Made by a program: the position numbers and the translations under genes. A stretch of DNA of 26,242 nucleotides, taken from assembly GCA_964556475.1 (NCBI GenBank), contig CAZKVU010000013.1:1-26242 (forward strand). Reading direction: 5' to 3'. The stretch's first letter is position 1. Every line of letters begins with the position of its first letter. Under the pieces are notes generated by a model. It worked only from the letters and a program-made list of their open reading frames with translations, was not told where the DNA came from and searched no databases. The DNA is from CAZKVU01 sp964556475 (GTDB taxonomy: Bacteria; Patescibacteriota; Microgenomatia; UBA1406; HO2-37-13b). Below, one piece after another: positions 1 through 6,892 of the stretch.

Positions 1-540
1 CGACCATTACAGCAGTTTATTGCGCATAGGATTGATCGCGAACCTATTCTGGTTGATGCGCTGGAGATTACAGGCCACATTGTTATTTGCGGCTATGGAA
101 GGGTAGGGAGCTATGTTGGAAGAGCGCTTACAATGGCAAATATCTCATATGTCGCAATTGACTACAATTATCATATTGTCGAGAAGAATAGAAAGCAGGG
201 TGTCAATATTATTTATGGTGATCCAACGAACATCGATATCTTAACATTTGCACAAGTTCCCAAAGCAACAACAATCATTTCTGCTGTGCCAGATTCATTT
301 TCTCAGGAAATGATCGTCCTAAATTCAAAGCGTCTTAATCCAAATATAAAAATTTTGACCCGCGTGGGCATAGAGAAGAATCAAAAACGCATGAAAGATC
401 TTGGTGCACACGTTATTATCCAGCCGGAGTTTGAAGCGGCTCTGTCTATGGTAAAAAAAATATTCATCCGGTATAACCTGCCGGAAAAGGACATCGTCGG
501 CAAAATCAAACGGCTTAAACTTGAGCACGGCATGATGTAG
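1..540 (+). CDS. TrkA-N (RCK) domain protein, C-terminal part of a CPA2-type cation:proton antiporter or K+ channel; 5' end outside window
   Basis: The reading frame is open from the first base, so the gene starts upstream of the window; 179 residues are visible and an internal Met at 133 is not the true start. After about 25 residues there is a Rossmann nucleotide-binding motif (GHIVICGYGRVGSYVG), then the acidic end of beta-2 (VAIDYN) and GDPTN, as in TrkA-N/RCK_N domains that bind NAD(H) or ATP and gate K+ transport. The tail GAHVIIQPEFEAALSMVKK matches the end of the RCK domain in KefB/KefC/YbaL-type CPA2 antiporters, so I favour an antiporter over a channel. No C-terminal TrkA-C domain follows. 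The membrane half should lie upstream. The stop is 3 nt before the next start, so the two genes are probably co-transcribed. Confidence 0.85.
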   Translation, partial: RPLQQFIAHRIDREPILVDALEITGHIVICGYGRVGSYVGRALTMANISYVAIDYNYHIVEKNRKQGVNIIYGDPTNIDILTFAQVPKATTIISAVPDSFSQEMIVLNSKRLNPNIKILTRVGIEKNQKRMKDLGAHVIIQPEFEAALSMVKKIFIRYNLPEKDIVGKIKRLKLEHGMM

Positions 541-543
541 CTT

Positions 544-1461
544 ATGTCATCACGAAAAAAATCTTGGTCAATTAATACATTCGTCTATATATTTGTCGGG
601 TTTTTGATTGCGTATGGCTTATTTGCAGGAATACGTTCATTGCGGCAGTCAATTATTCTTGATGCACGCGATCGAATAAACATCATTTTTTATAATTCCA
701 GTCCGCTTTTTCTATCCTTCGGGTTGACAGACGAAGTTAACTACATTATGTCACCGAGGCACGACCTTATTGTTCAGGTTCCGGGTGGATATGGGCAGTA
801 TCCTGCGGGAGCAGTCGGGAGGCTATCAGACATTGAGAAAAAACCAGGGCTCATTCAGCGGGCATTTTCATCCTCAATCTCAGGATTTACAGATTATTAT
901 GTTACTCCGAAAACACATCAGGTCTATGAAGATTCAAAAGATATGGAAACAGAATATAAGAAATGGAAACTTATTCAACAGCTCTTTTCACCACATAACA
1001 ATTCAAACATGACTTTTTTTGACAAACTTTTTATTGCATACTCAATTGCGAAAAACCGTCAGTCTGATTTTGTTGAGCTCAAGCCGGTTGAAAAACCAGA
1101 GAAAGGTATGGATGACTCTGTTGCGTTTTATGAAAAGGGATTTCAAAAAAAATATAAGGGCTTCTTTTTCCATCAATCACTCCGTGAGGAAGCTTTATCA
1201 GTGAAAATTCTATATTACTCTGATAGCGCTGCTGTCACACTATCACGAATAATAGAAGGAGAGGGGATCAGAGTTGTTGATTTGAGCAAGCTTGATGAAG
1301 TTGGCAAAGAGAGATGTGTTATTCAGCATAATCTGAATGAAAAAACAAAAACAGTCAGATTTTTGTCAAAACAATTTCAATGCAGAGTAGAGAAAGATGA
1401 TGTTGAAGGTGCTGATATTATAATGGTTGCCGGAGAGGGGTTGGAGAATGATTGGAAGTAA
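544..1461 (+). CDS. membrane-anchored protein with a LytR C-terminal-like domain and a degenerate LCP-like N-terminal region
   Basis: 305 aa. One membrane segment lies near residues 11-30 (TFVYIFVGFLIAYGLFAGI), so the rest is predicted to be outside the membrane. The last ~90 residues (from VKILYYSDSAAVTLSRIIEG to DIIMVAGEGLE) follow the LytR_C pattern: a strand, a helix, a second strand ending in VVDLSKLD, CVIQHN, then a final strand reading ADIIMVAGE. Residues ~75-120 (IMSPRHDLIVQVP, then YGQYPAGAV) resemble the 'SVPRD..V.IP....KINAVY' stretch of LCP enzymes, but the catalytic Arg/Asp set is not recognisable. LCP proteins transfer undecaprenyl-linked glycopolymers to the wall; this one may be a non-catalytic relative. 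It starts 3 nt after the antiporter gene and has no Shine-Dalgarno sequence. The LytR_C call is fairly good, the LCP relation tentative. Confidence 0.7.
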   Translation: MSSRKKSWSINTFVYIFVGFLIAYGLFAGIRSLRQSIILDARDRINIIFYNSSPLFLSFGLTDEVNYIMSPRHDLIVQVPGGYGQYPAGAVGRLSDIEKKPGLIQRAFSSSISGFTDYYVTPKTHQVYEDSKDMETEYKKWKLIQQLFSPHNNSNMTFFDKLFIAYSIAKNRQSDFVELKPVEKPEKGMDDSVAFYEKGFQKKYKGFFFHQSLREEALSVKILYYSDSAAVTLSRIIEGEGIRVVDLSKLDEVGKERCVIQHNLNEKTKTVRFLSKQFQCRVEKDDVEGADIIMVAGEGLENDWK

Positions 1462-1463
1462 CA

Positions 1464-2324
1464 TTAGTCATCCATGTCGTCATCATCGTGATCTGATGGG
1501 TCAATGCCATAGTAATCCACCTTATCATCATCGTCATCATTAGCAAGCTGCTCAATATCATCGATGAGTACGTCAGATTCTTCCTCATTGTCTGCATCAC
1601 CATCAGTGCCAACACCGTCCTCATCAGAAGCATGCTCACCATCCTCGTCTTCATCATCCTTACCCATAAAGGTTTTCATATCATCCTGGATGTTGTCAGG
1701 GAATGAAATATAGTGTTCAACTTTTGAGCCTTTTGATTTTTCACGGATAAAAATATCAACACTGTTTTTCGTTGAAGATTTAATATACGTATCGTATAAG
1801 CTGTCGGCCTCTAAAAAGAAAATAAGTCTTTTCGAAACATCGTCTGGCAGGCATCCGATATATTCACCCTTTTTGTTCCGCGCTTCGAGTCGTCTTTTCT
1901 TAACCTTAAGTTCAACTTTTTCACCAATCTTTAATTTAGCAAGAACAGCGGCCTGGCCAATATTAATAAGTGTCACTGCTCGCGTTTTACCTTTAATATT
2001 AATGAAAATTTCCGGATCCATAACAACCTCACCGGTGTCAGCATTATGGTCATGAGATCCTTTTCTCAAGAGAATAGCGATTTTCTCACTGTTATTACGG
2101 GCAATAATATTTGTCGGATCAACTTTAAGGGCCTTTTTATACGATAATCGGGCTTTTTTTAGATCGCCCTTTTCCATGTAAGCATAGCTGATCGCTAAGA
2201 GGGCATCGATATTCTCATCGTTGAAACCAAGAATTTTTTGATTAAGTCGGATTGCTTCATCCCAATTACGAGCCAGAGCGGAGTTAACAGCTTGATTGTG
2301 TAGTTTTTCTATTTGGAGTTCCAC
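1464..2324 (-). CDS. TPR-repeat protein with a strongly acidic C-terminal tail
   Basis: 286 aa with a GTG start (2322-2324). Residues ~3-70 form two tetratricopeptide repeats, visible as WDEAIRLNQKILGFN and KARLSYKKALKVDPTN with the usual A/L/Y/P spacing, suggesting a protein-interaction module. A middle domain (~110-215) contains GEYIGCLPDDVSKRL, loosely like a HIRAN-type beta fold; I do not assign it. The last ~60 residues are mostly Asp and Glu, with DDDDDK and DHDDDDMDD near the end, a low-complexity tail of a kind seen in proteins that contact basic partners or metal ions. There is no signal peptide or membrane segment, so it should be cytoplasmic. It ends 3 bp from the convergent upstream gene and is divergent from yebC. 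Function unknown. Confidence 0.8.
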   Translation of the reverse strand: MELQIEKLHNQAVNSALARNWDEAIRLNQKILGFNDENIDALLAISYAYMEKGDLKKARLSYKKALKVDPTNIIARNNSEKIAILLRKGSHDHNADTGEVVMDPEIFINIKGKTRAVTLINIGQAAVLAKLKIGEKVELKVKKRRLEARNKKGEYIGCLPDDVSKRLIFFLEADSLYDTYIKSSTKNSVDIFIREKSKGSKVEHYISFPDNIQDDMKTFMGKDDEDEDGEHASDEDGVGTDGDADNEEESDVLIDDIEQLANDDDDDKVDYYGIDPSDHDDDDMDD

Positions 2325-2362
2325 TAAGCGTTCGCGTGTCTACTTTTAACTAAATGTTGTAG

Positions 2363-2368
2363 TATAAT
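2363..2368 (+). promoter_or_regulatory. -10 hexamer of the yebC promoter
   Basis: A perfect TATAAT in the context TAGTATAATGA lies 47 nt upstream of the yebC ATG. No good -35 is visible 16-18 nt before it. It predicts a leader of about 40 nt that contains the inverted repeat at 2378-2394, so unlike most other promoters in this window it gives a leadered transcript. Confidence 0.5.
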
Positions 2369-2377
2369 GAGTTGTTA

Positions 2378-2394
2378 TTTGTTTGTCAAACAAA
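2378..2394. promoter_or_regulatory. perfect inverted repeat in the yebC leader (possible operator or RNA hairpin)
   Basis: TTTGTTTG-T-CAAACAAA: two 8-bp arms around one central base, between the predicted -10 and the yebC start codon. The one-base centre and the 17-bp length suit a dimeric DNA-binding protein better than an RNA hairpin, since a hairpin would have to open inner pairs to form a loop. Confidence 0.4.
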
Positions 2395-2415
2395 GTTTAG
2401 TTTGGACTTCTGTAT

Positions 2416-3126
2416 ATGTCTGGGCATTCAAAGTGGTCAACCATTAAGCGAAAGAAACAGGCAAATGATCAAAAAAGGAGCGGCGTTTTTGCAAAGATGT
2501 CGCGACTCATTACTGTAGCAGTTCATGAAGGTGGTGGAATTGCTGATCCTGAGAAAAACTTCCAGTTACGCCTTGCTATCGACCGCGCAAAGTATGTTAA
2601 TATGCCGAAGGATACTATCCAGAGGGCTATTGATAAGGCCACTGGTGGTGAAGGGGCGTTGATAAAGGAAATTGTATACGAGGGCTTTGGACCGAATGGA
2701 GTTGCTATGCTTATCTCTACAACGACAGACAACTCTAACCGTACTGTTGCAGACCTCAAGAATGTTGTCGAACGCAATGGTGGCAAAATGGCAAGCCAGA
2801 ACGCCGTTTCTTATCTATTTACAAAATGCGGTGTTGTTGAGTTTGACAAATCTGCAATGGTTGAGGGCGATATGTTTACGTTCACTGATGCAATATCTGC
2901 GATTGATGTTGAAGAAACTGATACTCAATATATTATCTTCATTCCTTTTGAGTCGATTGGTCATGTAAAGAACCTTACTTCGGTGTTGCCGACATCAATC
3001 GATATTTATTTCAAACCACAGACGACAGTTGAATTAACACCAGATCAACATGAAAAACTTGATACCCTGATAGAAAAGATAGAGGATCTTGATGATACTC
3101 AAAATGTCTATACAAATGCGGTATAG
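2416..3126 (+). CDS. yebC: YebC/TACO1 family protein
   Basis: 236 aa, close to the usual ~240-250. The N-terminus MSGHSKWSTIKRKKQANDQKR is the family hallmark, followed by the domain-1 motif VAVHEGGGIADPEKNFQLR, the middle motif YEGFGPNGVAMLI and the third-domain motif RNGGKMASQNAVSYLF. Acidic residues line the C-terminal domains as in solved YebC structures. The family was long annotated as transcriptional regulators (PmpR type); more recent work assigns bacterial YebC and mitochondrial TACO1 to relief of ribosome stalling at proline-rich sequences. The start is fixed by the conserved N-terminus. There is no Shine-Dalgarno sequence. It is followed 11 nt later by a membrane-protein gene on the same strand, probably co-transcribed. 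Polyproline runs occur in proteins encoded elsewhere in this window. Confidence 0.96.
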   Translation: MSGHSKWSTIKRKKQANDQKRSGVFAKMSRLITVAVHEGGGIADPEKNFQLRLAIDRAKYVNMPKDTIQRAIDKATGGEGALIKEIVYEGFGPNGVAMLISTTTDNSNRTVADLKNVVERNGGKMASQNAVSYLFTKCGVVEFDKSAMVEGDMFTFTDAISAIDVEETDTQYIIFIPFESIGHVKNLTSVLPTSIDIYFKPQTTVELTPDQHEKLDTLIEKIEDLDDTQNVYTNAV

Positions 3127-3137
3127 ACCGTACAATT

Positions 3138-3953
3138 ATGACAAACAAAAAACCGAATAAAGTATACAGTGTTTTACGTACTATTTTTTCTCGAGTAGGA
3201 AAGCGAAAAAGGTTTATTATTTGTGATTTTCTCGTATCGCTTCTATTTTTGATATCTACTTTTTATAGCGCCGATGCAATGATTATCTTTGTGCCGGTTA
3301 TTTTTCTTGTCGTATTCTTCCTGACATTTATTGCTATTCTTGATGATATATCTCAACACGAGCTCTTTACACTTTTCGTGCATCCAATTATTTTTTCACT
3401 GGCATTTTACTTCTTCTATTTTTTCCTGCCTCAGCGCTGGCTGACACGCGCTCCCTTTTTAATTATCTATGCAATCTCTATGTATGCAATTATGCTGTCC
3501 CAAAACATTTTTAATGTCGGCGTGACGAAGAGTTTGCAACTTTTTCGGGCGGCCTTTTCCATTAACTATTTTTTCTTAACAATTACAGCGTTCATTTCAT
3601 ACAGCTTGATTGTTTCACTCCGTATGAATTTTCTGCTAAATTTTGCAGCTGTTCTACTGGTAACATGGCCGCTTTCAACTCATTTTCTGTGGACGGTTGA
3701 GCCAAAGAATCAGCTTGAGAAGGCAACAGTTCTGCAGGGGTTCTTTATTGCCGTTTTACTCGGGGAGATGGCTACAGTGCTCTCCTTTATTCCGGTTAAT
3801 CAGTCAATATTTGCGCTTGTACTGACGTCTTTATTTTATAGTTTGTCCGGGCTGTTCCAGGTGTATGTTCAGAACGTACTATTCAAAGAGAGGATACGTG
3901 AATATTTAATTGTGCTTGCCTTCGTTGCTGTCATTTTTATCCTGAGCTTGTGA
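3138..3953 (+). CDS. multi-pass membrane protein of unknown function
   Basis: 271 aa. A basic, Lys/Arg-rich N-terminus (residues 1-25) is followed by about eight hydrophobic helices starting near residues 28, 48, 78, 105, 135, 160, 198 and 222, the last one ending at the C-terminus (YLIVLAFVAVIFILSL). Aromatic residues are very frequent (for example LAFYFFYFFLPQRW). I see no transporter or enzyme motif and do not recognise the family. It starts 11 nt after yebC with no separate promoter or Shine-Dalgarno sequence, and ends with TGA immediately before a palindromic terminator, so it closes the yebC operon. Confidence 0.8.
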   Translation: MTNKKPNKVYSVLRTIFSRVGKRKRFIICDFLVSLLFLISTFYSADAMIIFVPVIFLVVFFLTFIAILDDISQHELFTLFVHPIIFSLAFYFFYFFLPQRWLTRAPFLIIYAISMYAIMLSQNIFNVGVTKSLQLFRAAFSINYFFLTITAFISYSLIVSLRMNFLLNFAAVLLVTWPLSTHFLWTVEPKNQLEKATVLQGFFIAVLLGEMATVLSFIPVNQSIFALVLTSLFYSLSGLFQVYVQNVLFKERIREYLIVLAFVAVIFILSL

Positions 3954-3960
3954 GCGATTT

Positions 3961-3985
3961 TTCTAGCCTCAAGTTGAGGCTAGAA
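3961..3985. terminator. palindromic transcription terminator after the yebC operon
   Basis: TTCTAGCCTCAA-G-TTGAGGCTAGAA: 12-bp perfect arms, folding as a ~10-bp stem with a 5-nt loop. It starts 8 nt after the stop codon, with T-runs on both sides (GATTTTT before, AATTTTG after). It fits an intrinsic terminator that could work in both directions. The same core, AGCCTCAA/TTGAGGCT, recurs as a palindrome at 5145-5163 and as half-sites between them, so it may also belong to a local repeat family. Confidence 0.6.
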
Positions 3986-4180
3986 TTTTGCCTATTTCGA
4001 TAGAGGAGTGCTTGGCATTATAAGGTGCCTTCTATAGAAAATGCTGGTTAATCTTATATATGAACAGCCTCAAAATATTCTAAGATACGCAATACAAGCT
4101 AACCTCAAATTAAGTTCGAATGATGGTAGGATATAGTAGAGAAGAGGGTAGTAGCAAAATTCACGAACGTGTACTTTATG

Positions 4181-4219
4181 TCCTATAGCATTGTCCTATA
4201 GTAATATCCTATAGTATTA
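4181..4219 (+). repeat. three 13-bp direct repeats with core TCCTATAG
   Basis: TCCTATAGCATTG, TCCTATAGTAATA and TCCTATAGTATTA are exactly adjacent (4181-4193, 4194-4206, 4207-4219); the first eight bases are identical in all three. The last copy runs into TATAAT (4218-4223), so the array sits where upstream promoter elements or operators would be. An inverted copy of ATATCCTATAGTA lies at 5048-5060, and the core recurs inside the promoter at 26116-26144. Confidence 0.75.
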
Positions 4220-4461
4220 TAATAATTATAAATTGGCATTTTTTGAGCTTAAAAATTATTTCTTGATCTGACCGGATATTGAATTTGCGTAAAAAAGGAT
4301 ACACGTAGGACGTTACCACTCTCTCCTGAGGTATGTGTCTTTTTTCTACAGCAGTCGTTGTGGATAAGTGCTTACTGGCAGTATTTTAAGGCTAAATGTA
4401 TTAGTTTAGCTTATTGTAATAGTCTAAACTGGAAAATAGCATAAGAAATTCGACCGCGGAT

Positions 4462-4693
4462 TTAGCCTGAAAAGTAGTTAAATGGACTGTTATAACAAGC
4501 TAAATTCGATGATATGGACCCTGAGGCTGAAGAGGAATTGGCCTCGAATTGATTTATTTGGATTGACATATGGCTCCAAAATAGAAGCATATGGAGATGC
4601 TGATGGAAGTAGAAATTAGCCTCAAAAGTTTCTAAATAGATTGATATATGGCTCCAAATTAGAGTGTAGCAAAAGACAGCGGAATAGAAGTGT
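4462..4693. repeat. three degenerate tandem units of about 77 bp
   Basis: Units begin at 4462 (TTAGCCTGAAAAGT), 4538 (TTGGCCTCGAATTG) and 4616 (TTAGCCTCAAAAGT). Each is followed about 12 bp later by (A/T)GGA(C/T)TG or AGATTG and then by a block containing ATATGG(A/C). Units 2 and 3 also share GACATATGGCTCCAAA / GATATATGGCTCCAAA. Spacings are 76 and 78 bp. The divergence suggests an old duplication. Confidence 0.55.
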
Positions 4694-4865
4694 GAAAAAT
4701 AAATAGGAGCACACACATCGGAGAATAAAGGAAATAAATATAAAAATAAATCGGTACATACATCAAAGAATGAAGAAAGACAAGAGTTCCACTTTCACTC
4801 TCCAGGGAGATATGCCGCATTTCTATATTATGTGGTATTACCGCACAAGAGAATCGTTCATATAT

Positions 4866-4895
4866 AACGTCGTAAATTATATCTTTTACGACGTT
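4866..4895. other. 11-bp perfect inverted repeat, strong hairpin
   Basis: AACGTCGTAAA - 8-nt loop - TTTACGACGTT. No T-run follows on either strand, so it is not a typical intrinsic terminator. It stands alone in non-coding DNA, more than 350 bp from the nearest gene. A weaker hairpin, TGTGGTATTACCGCA, lies just upstream at about 4830-4844. Confidence 0.6.
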
Positions 4896-5144
4896 GCTAG
4901 GCTCGCTTAGCGGGGAAGTACGACTTAAAGTGGTATAACTATATCACTATATTTATCCTATTCTGTTGCTCTTTTTCCCCTAATTGCCTCATTATTCCTC
5001 TATCTTATTCCCCGTTATTCTTTTCCCGTTTTTCTGCCAGTATTCCCTACTATAGGATATTTATAAAAATGAGTAATCTTGTCAGAATAGGCTAAATCTC
5101 CTCTCCTCTGGATGTATATTACCCGGAGAGGTGGTCATTTTCCC

Positions 5145-5163
5145 TAGCCTCAAATTGAGGCTA
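5145..5163. repeat. palindrome TAGCCTCAA-A-TTGAGGCTA with a degenerate copy at 5183-5201
   Basis: The 9-bp arms are identical to the inner arms of the palindrome at 3961-3985. A second, nearly perfect copy (AAGCTCAA-A-TTGAGGTTAA) follows about 20 bp later, then AGCTCAAGCTCAGGCTAATTCAGGCTCAA continues the half-site. The cluster lies directly downstream of the inositol-monophosphatase-like gene that ends at 5263 on the minus strand and may terminate that operon. Confidence 0.6.
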
Positions 5164-5262
5164 AATTATGTACCATATTATTAAGCTCAAATTGAGGTTA
5201 AAATGAGGCGGCGGAAGCTCAAGCTCAGGCTAATTCAGGCTCAACTTGTACAACGGGAGTAT

Positions 5263-6096
5263 TTATTCCTTAGCAGACTGAATAATATCAACGTATTCCT
5301 GTATGTGAGCAGGGTGGCTGGCCAGGAGGTAGTGGCGTTGTTTGTAGTGTTCAGTATCAATAACAAATGGATTGCCGTTCCAGTCAACAGTAACGCCGCC
5401 GGCAGCTCGCACAATGATGTCAGCTGCGGCAAAATCCCATGATTGAGCGCCATTAATGACAACATGGAAGCGGTTGTCTGCAAGTAAGCAGAAATCAAGC
5501 GCTGTTGATCCCATATTTCTCGATGCCTGCACGACGGCCTGCATACGTTCATGTATCATAAAGCGCCAATGCCTTTCCGCTACCACCGATGTCTCGGGGA
5601 GTGAAAATAGGCTGTCAGAAAGGGGAGTTTCATGAATATGGAGCGGGGTAGAGGTCTGTCCCTCAATTTTTTCAGCCCCCTTCCCTTCTTCGGCAAGATA
5701 GACAGTATCAGACATCGGCGCATAGATGCATCCGATTAATGGTTTATGATCTTTATATAACGCAATTGAAACTGCAAAATAATCAAATCCATACGCAAAA
5801 TTCGTCGTTCCATCAATTGGATCAATAATAAAGGTATATTCGGCCGGCTGATAGAGCTCTTCCTCCCCTATAAATCCAATCTCCTCTTCCCTATGCCCTA
5901 ATTCAAGCATCTGGTCATGGAGATAATCCTGAATGAACTTTTGAGACTCTGTGTCTGCCTCAGTAAGCAAGCGCTGGCGATTATCTTTTGCTGTTACATG
6001 AAAGCGATCAGTGCGGAAATACTTCTTATGGATCTCCCCTGCTTTTTTCGAAGCGTCGAGAATCATTATTTTATATTCGTTATTATTGCTGATCAT
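5263..6096 (-). CDS. inositol monophosphatase family phosphatase
   Basis: 277 aa. The family's three metal-binding motifs are present: Glu-Glu at 78-79 (GFIGEEE), DPIDGTTNF at 92-100, and SWDFAAADIIVRAAGG at 219-234 with the metal ligand Asp 221. RNMGSTALDF (193-202) is the conserved substrate-side helix. The family (IMPase/SuhB, CysQ, FIG and archaeal FBPase types) removes a phosphate from inositol phosphate, PAP, fructose-1,6-bisphosphate or nucleotide sugars using Mg2+; the sequence alone does not pick the substrate. It is cytoplasmic. Its start overlaps the stop of the ABC permease by 14 nt, so it is the last gene of a three-gene operon and probably translationally coupled. Confidence 0.93.
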   Translation of the reverse strand: MISNNNEYKIMILDASKKAGEIHKKYFRTDRFHVTAKDNRQRLLTEADTESQKFIQDYLHDQMLELGHREEEIGFIGEEELYQPAEYTFIIDPIDGTTNFAYGFDYFAVSIALYKDHKPLIGCIYAPMSDTVYLAEEGKGAEKIEGQTSTPLHIHETPLSDSLFSLPETSVVAERHWRFMIHERMQAVVQASRNMGSTALDFCLLADNRFHVVINGAQSWDFAAADIIVRAAGGVTVDWNGNPFVIDTEHYKQRHYLLASHPAHIQEYVDIIQSAKE

Positions 6097-6892
6097 TTTT
6101 CGCGAACTGACCCGTCATGCGGGATTTATCATAAAAATGGATAAACACGGCTATGGCGACTCCTACATAGATAATATTCAGTATAGCTGCGTTCATAAAT
6201 AAATCCCACCTAATCACCTCGGGGTGAGCTATATTAAACCGTGCAGCTTCAAAGACATGTGTTGGCGGAATTAATACAGCAATCCTTTGCATTGAGACAG
6301 GAAGAACGGATAATGGAAATAATGGAGCTGTGACAGGCTGAATCATATATATGAGACCCCATGTGATTGCCTGAATTCGTGTTCCAAATCGAAAAATAAC
6401 TGCACAGATAATAATGCCAAGTGACCATCCAAAAACACCAAGATTAAACATATTGAGTAACGAGTTTGTTATACCTATTGAGAATGGATTGAATTTAAAA
6501 AAGATGGTGGTGGCAATAGCATTAACCGTGAATGACATTGCAGCAACAATCGTTGCCGCAAAAAACTTCGTGGCGAAATATTCTTTCATTGAAAGACCGC
6601 TGATAAACATGTTCGATAAATTATGTGACCAGATATTCCACATAATACCAACTGCAATGGTGTATTGTGCGATACGCAGATATTCCCAATACAAGTAGCC
6701 TATTGTTACTATGTGTCCTTCAGAAAATCGTGAACTAAAATATTGATCAATAAATCCAAGTGCGATAACACTCATAACTGGGAACCAGAAAACATCTGAA
6801 AAAATTTCAACTGATGCTTTCGTAATATATAGTTCCTGAACAAGCACTGCTTTGATACGACCTATTCTGGCTTTAGTAAAAATTGGCTTCAT
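6083..6892 (-). CDS. ABC-2 type transporter permease
   Basis: 269 aa with about six hydrophobic helices: ~33-49, 62-82, 110-130, 148-168, 175-198 and 238-258. The layout with a long first amphipathic segment and the late motif ITWGLIYMIQPVTAPLFPLSVLP resembles ABC-2 export permeases of the NodJ/DrrB type, which export lipids, polysaccharides or drugs. Its start overlaps the end of the ATPase gene by 4 nt (ATGA), so the two form one exporter. I cannot tell the substrate. The neighbouring LCP and phosphatase genes hint at an envelope polymer, which is only contextual. Confidence 0.88.
   Translation of the reverse strand: MKPIFTKARIGRIKAVLVQELYITKASVEIFSDVFWFPVMSVIALGFIDQYFSSRFSEGHIVTIGYLYWEYLRIAQYTIAVGIMWNIWSHNLSNMFISGLSMKEYFATKFFAATIVAAMSFTVNAIATTIFFKFNPFSIGITNSLLNMFNLGVFGWSLGIIICAVIFRFGTRIQAITWGLIYMIQPVTAPLFPLSVLPVSMQRIAVLIPPTHVFEAARFNIAHPEVIRWDLFMNAAILNIIYVGVAIAVFIHFYDKSRMTGQFAKNDQQ

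Larger units (their letters stand above)
3954..5262. other. 1.3-kb region without a convincing gene, rich in palindromes and degenerate repeats
   Basis: No open frame here has protein-like content, a start signal or homology I recognise. The region holds repeated AGCCTCAAA / TTGAGGCT half-sites (near 3965, 4076, 4525, 4541, 4618, 5146 and 5186), three 13-bp direct repeats at 4181-4219, three degenerate ~77-bp units at 4462-4693, an imperfect two-copy AAATAAAT...ACATC repeat at 4697-4780, a strong hairpin at 4866-4895, an imperfect hairpin with A/T-runs at about 4289-4349, and one consensus DnaA box (TGTGGATAA, 4359-4367). I found no signature of RNase P RNA, tmRNA or SRP RNA. It could contain an unrecognised ncRNA, a decayed element or a structural chromosomal site. 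Confidence 0.6.

Noticed and set aside
4462..4716. 84-aa minus-strand frame with repeated 'WSH(I/M)SI...FEAN' peptides
   Set aside because: The repetition only mirrors the ~77-bp tandem DNA repeat, the first spacing (76 bp) breaks the frame period, and no start signal is visible.
3954..5262. RNase P RNA, tmRNA, SRP RNA or a CRISPR array in the non-coding region
   Set aside because: None of the conserved cores is present, and the repeats are neither identical nor regularly spaced by unique spacers of CRISPR length.
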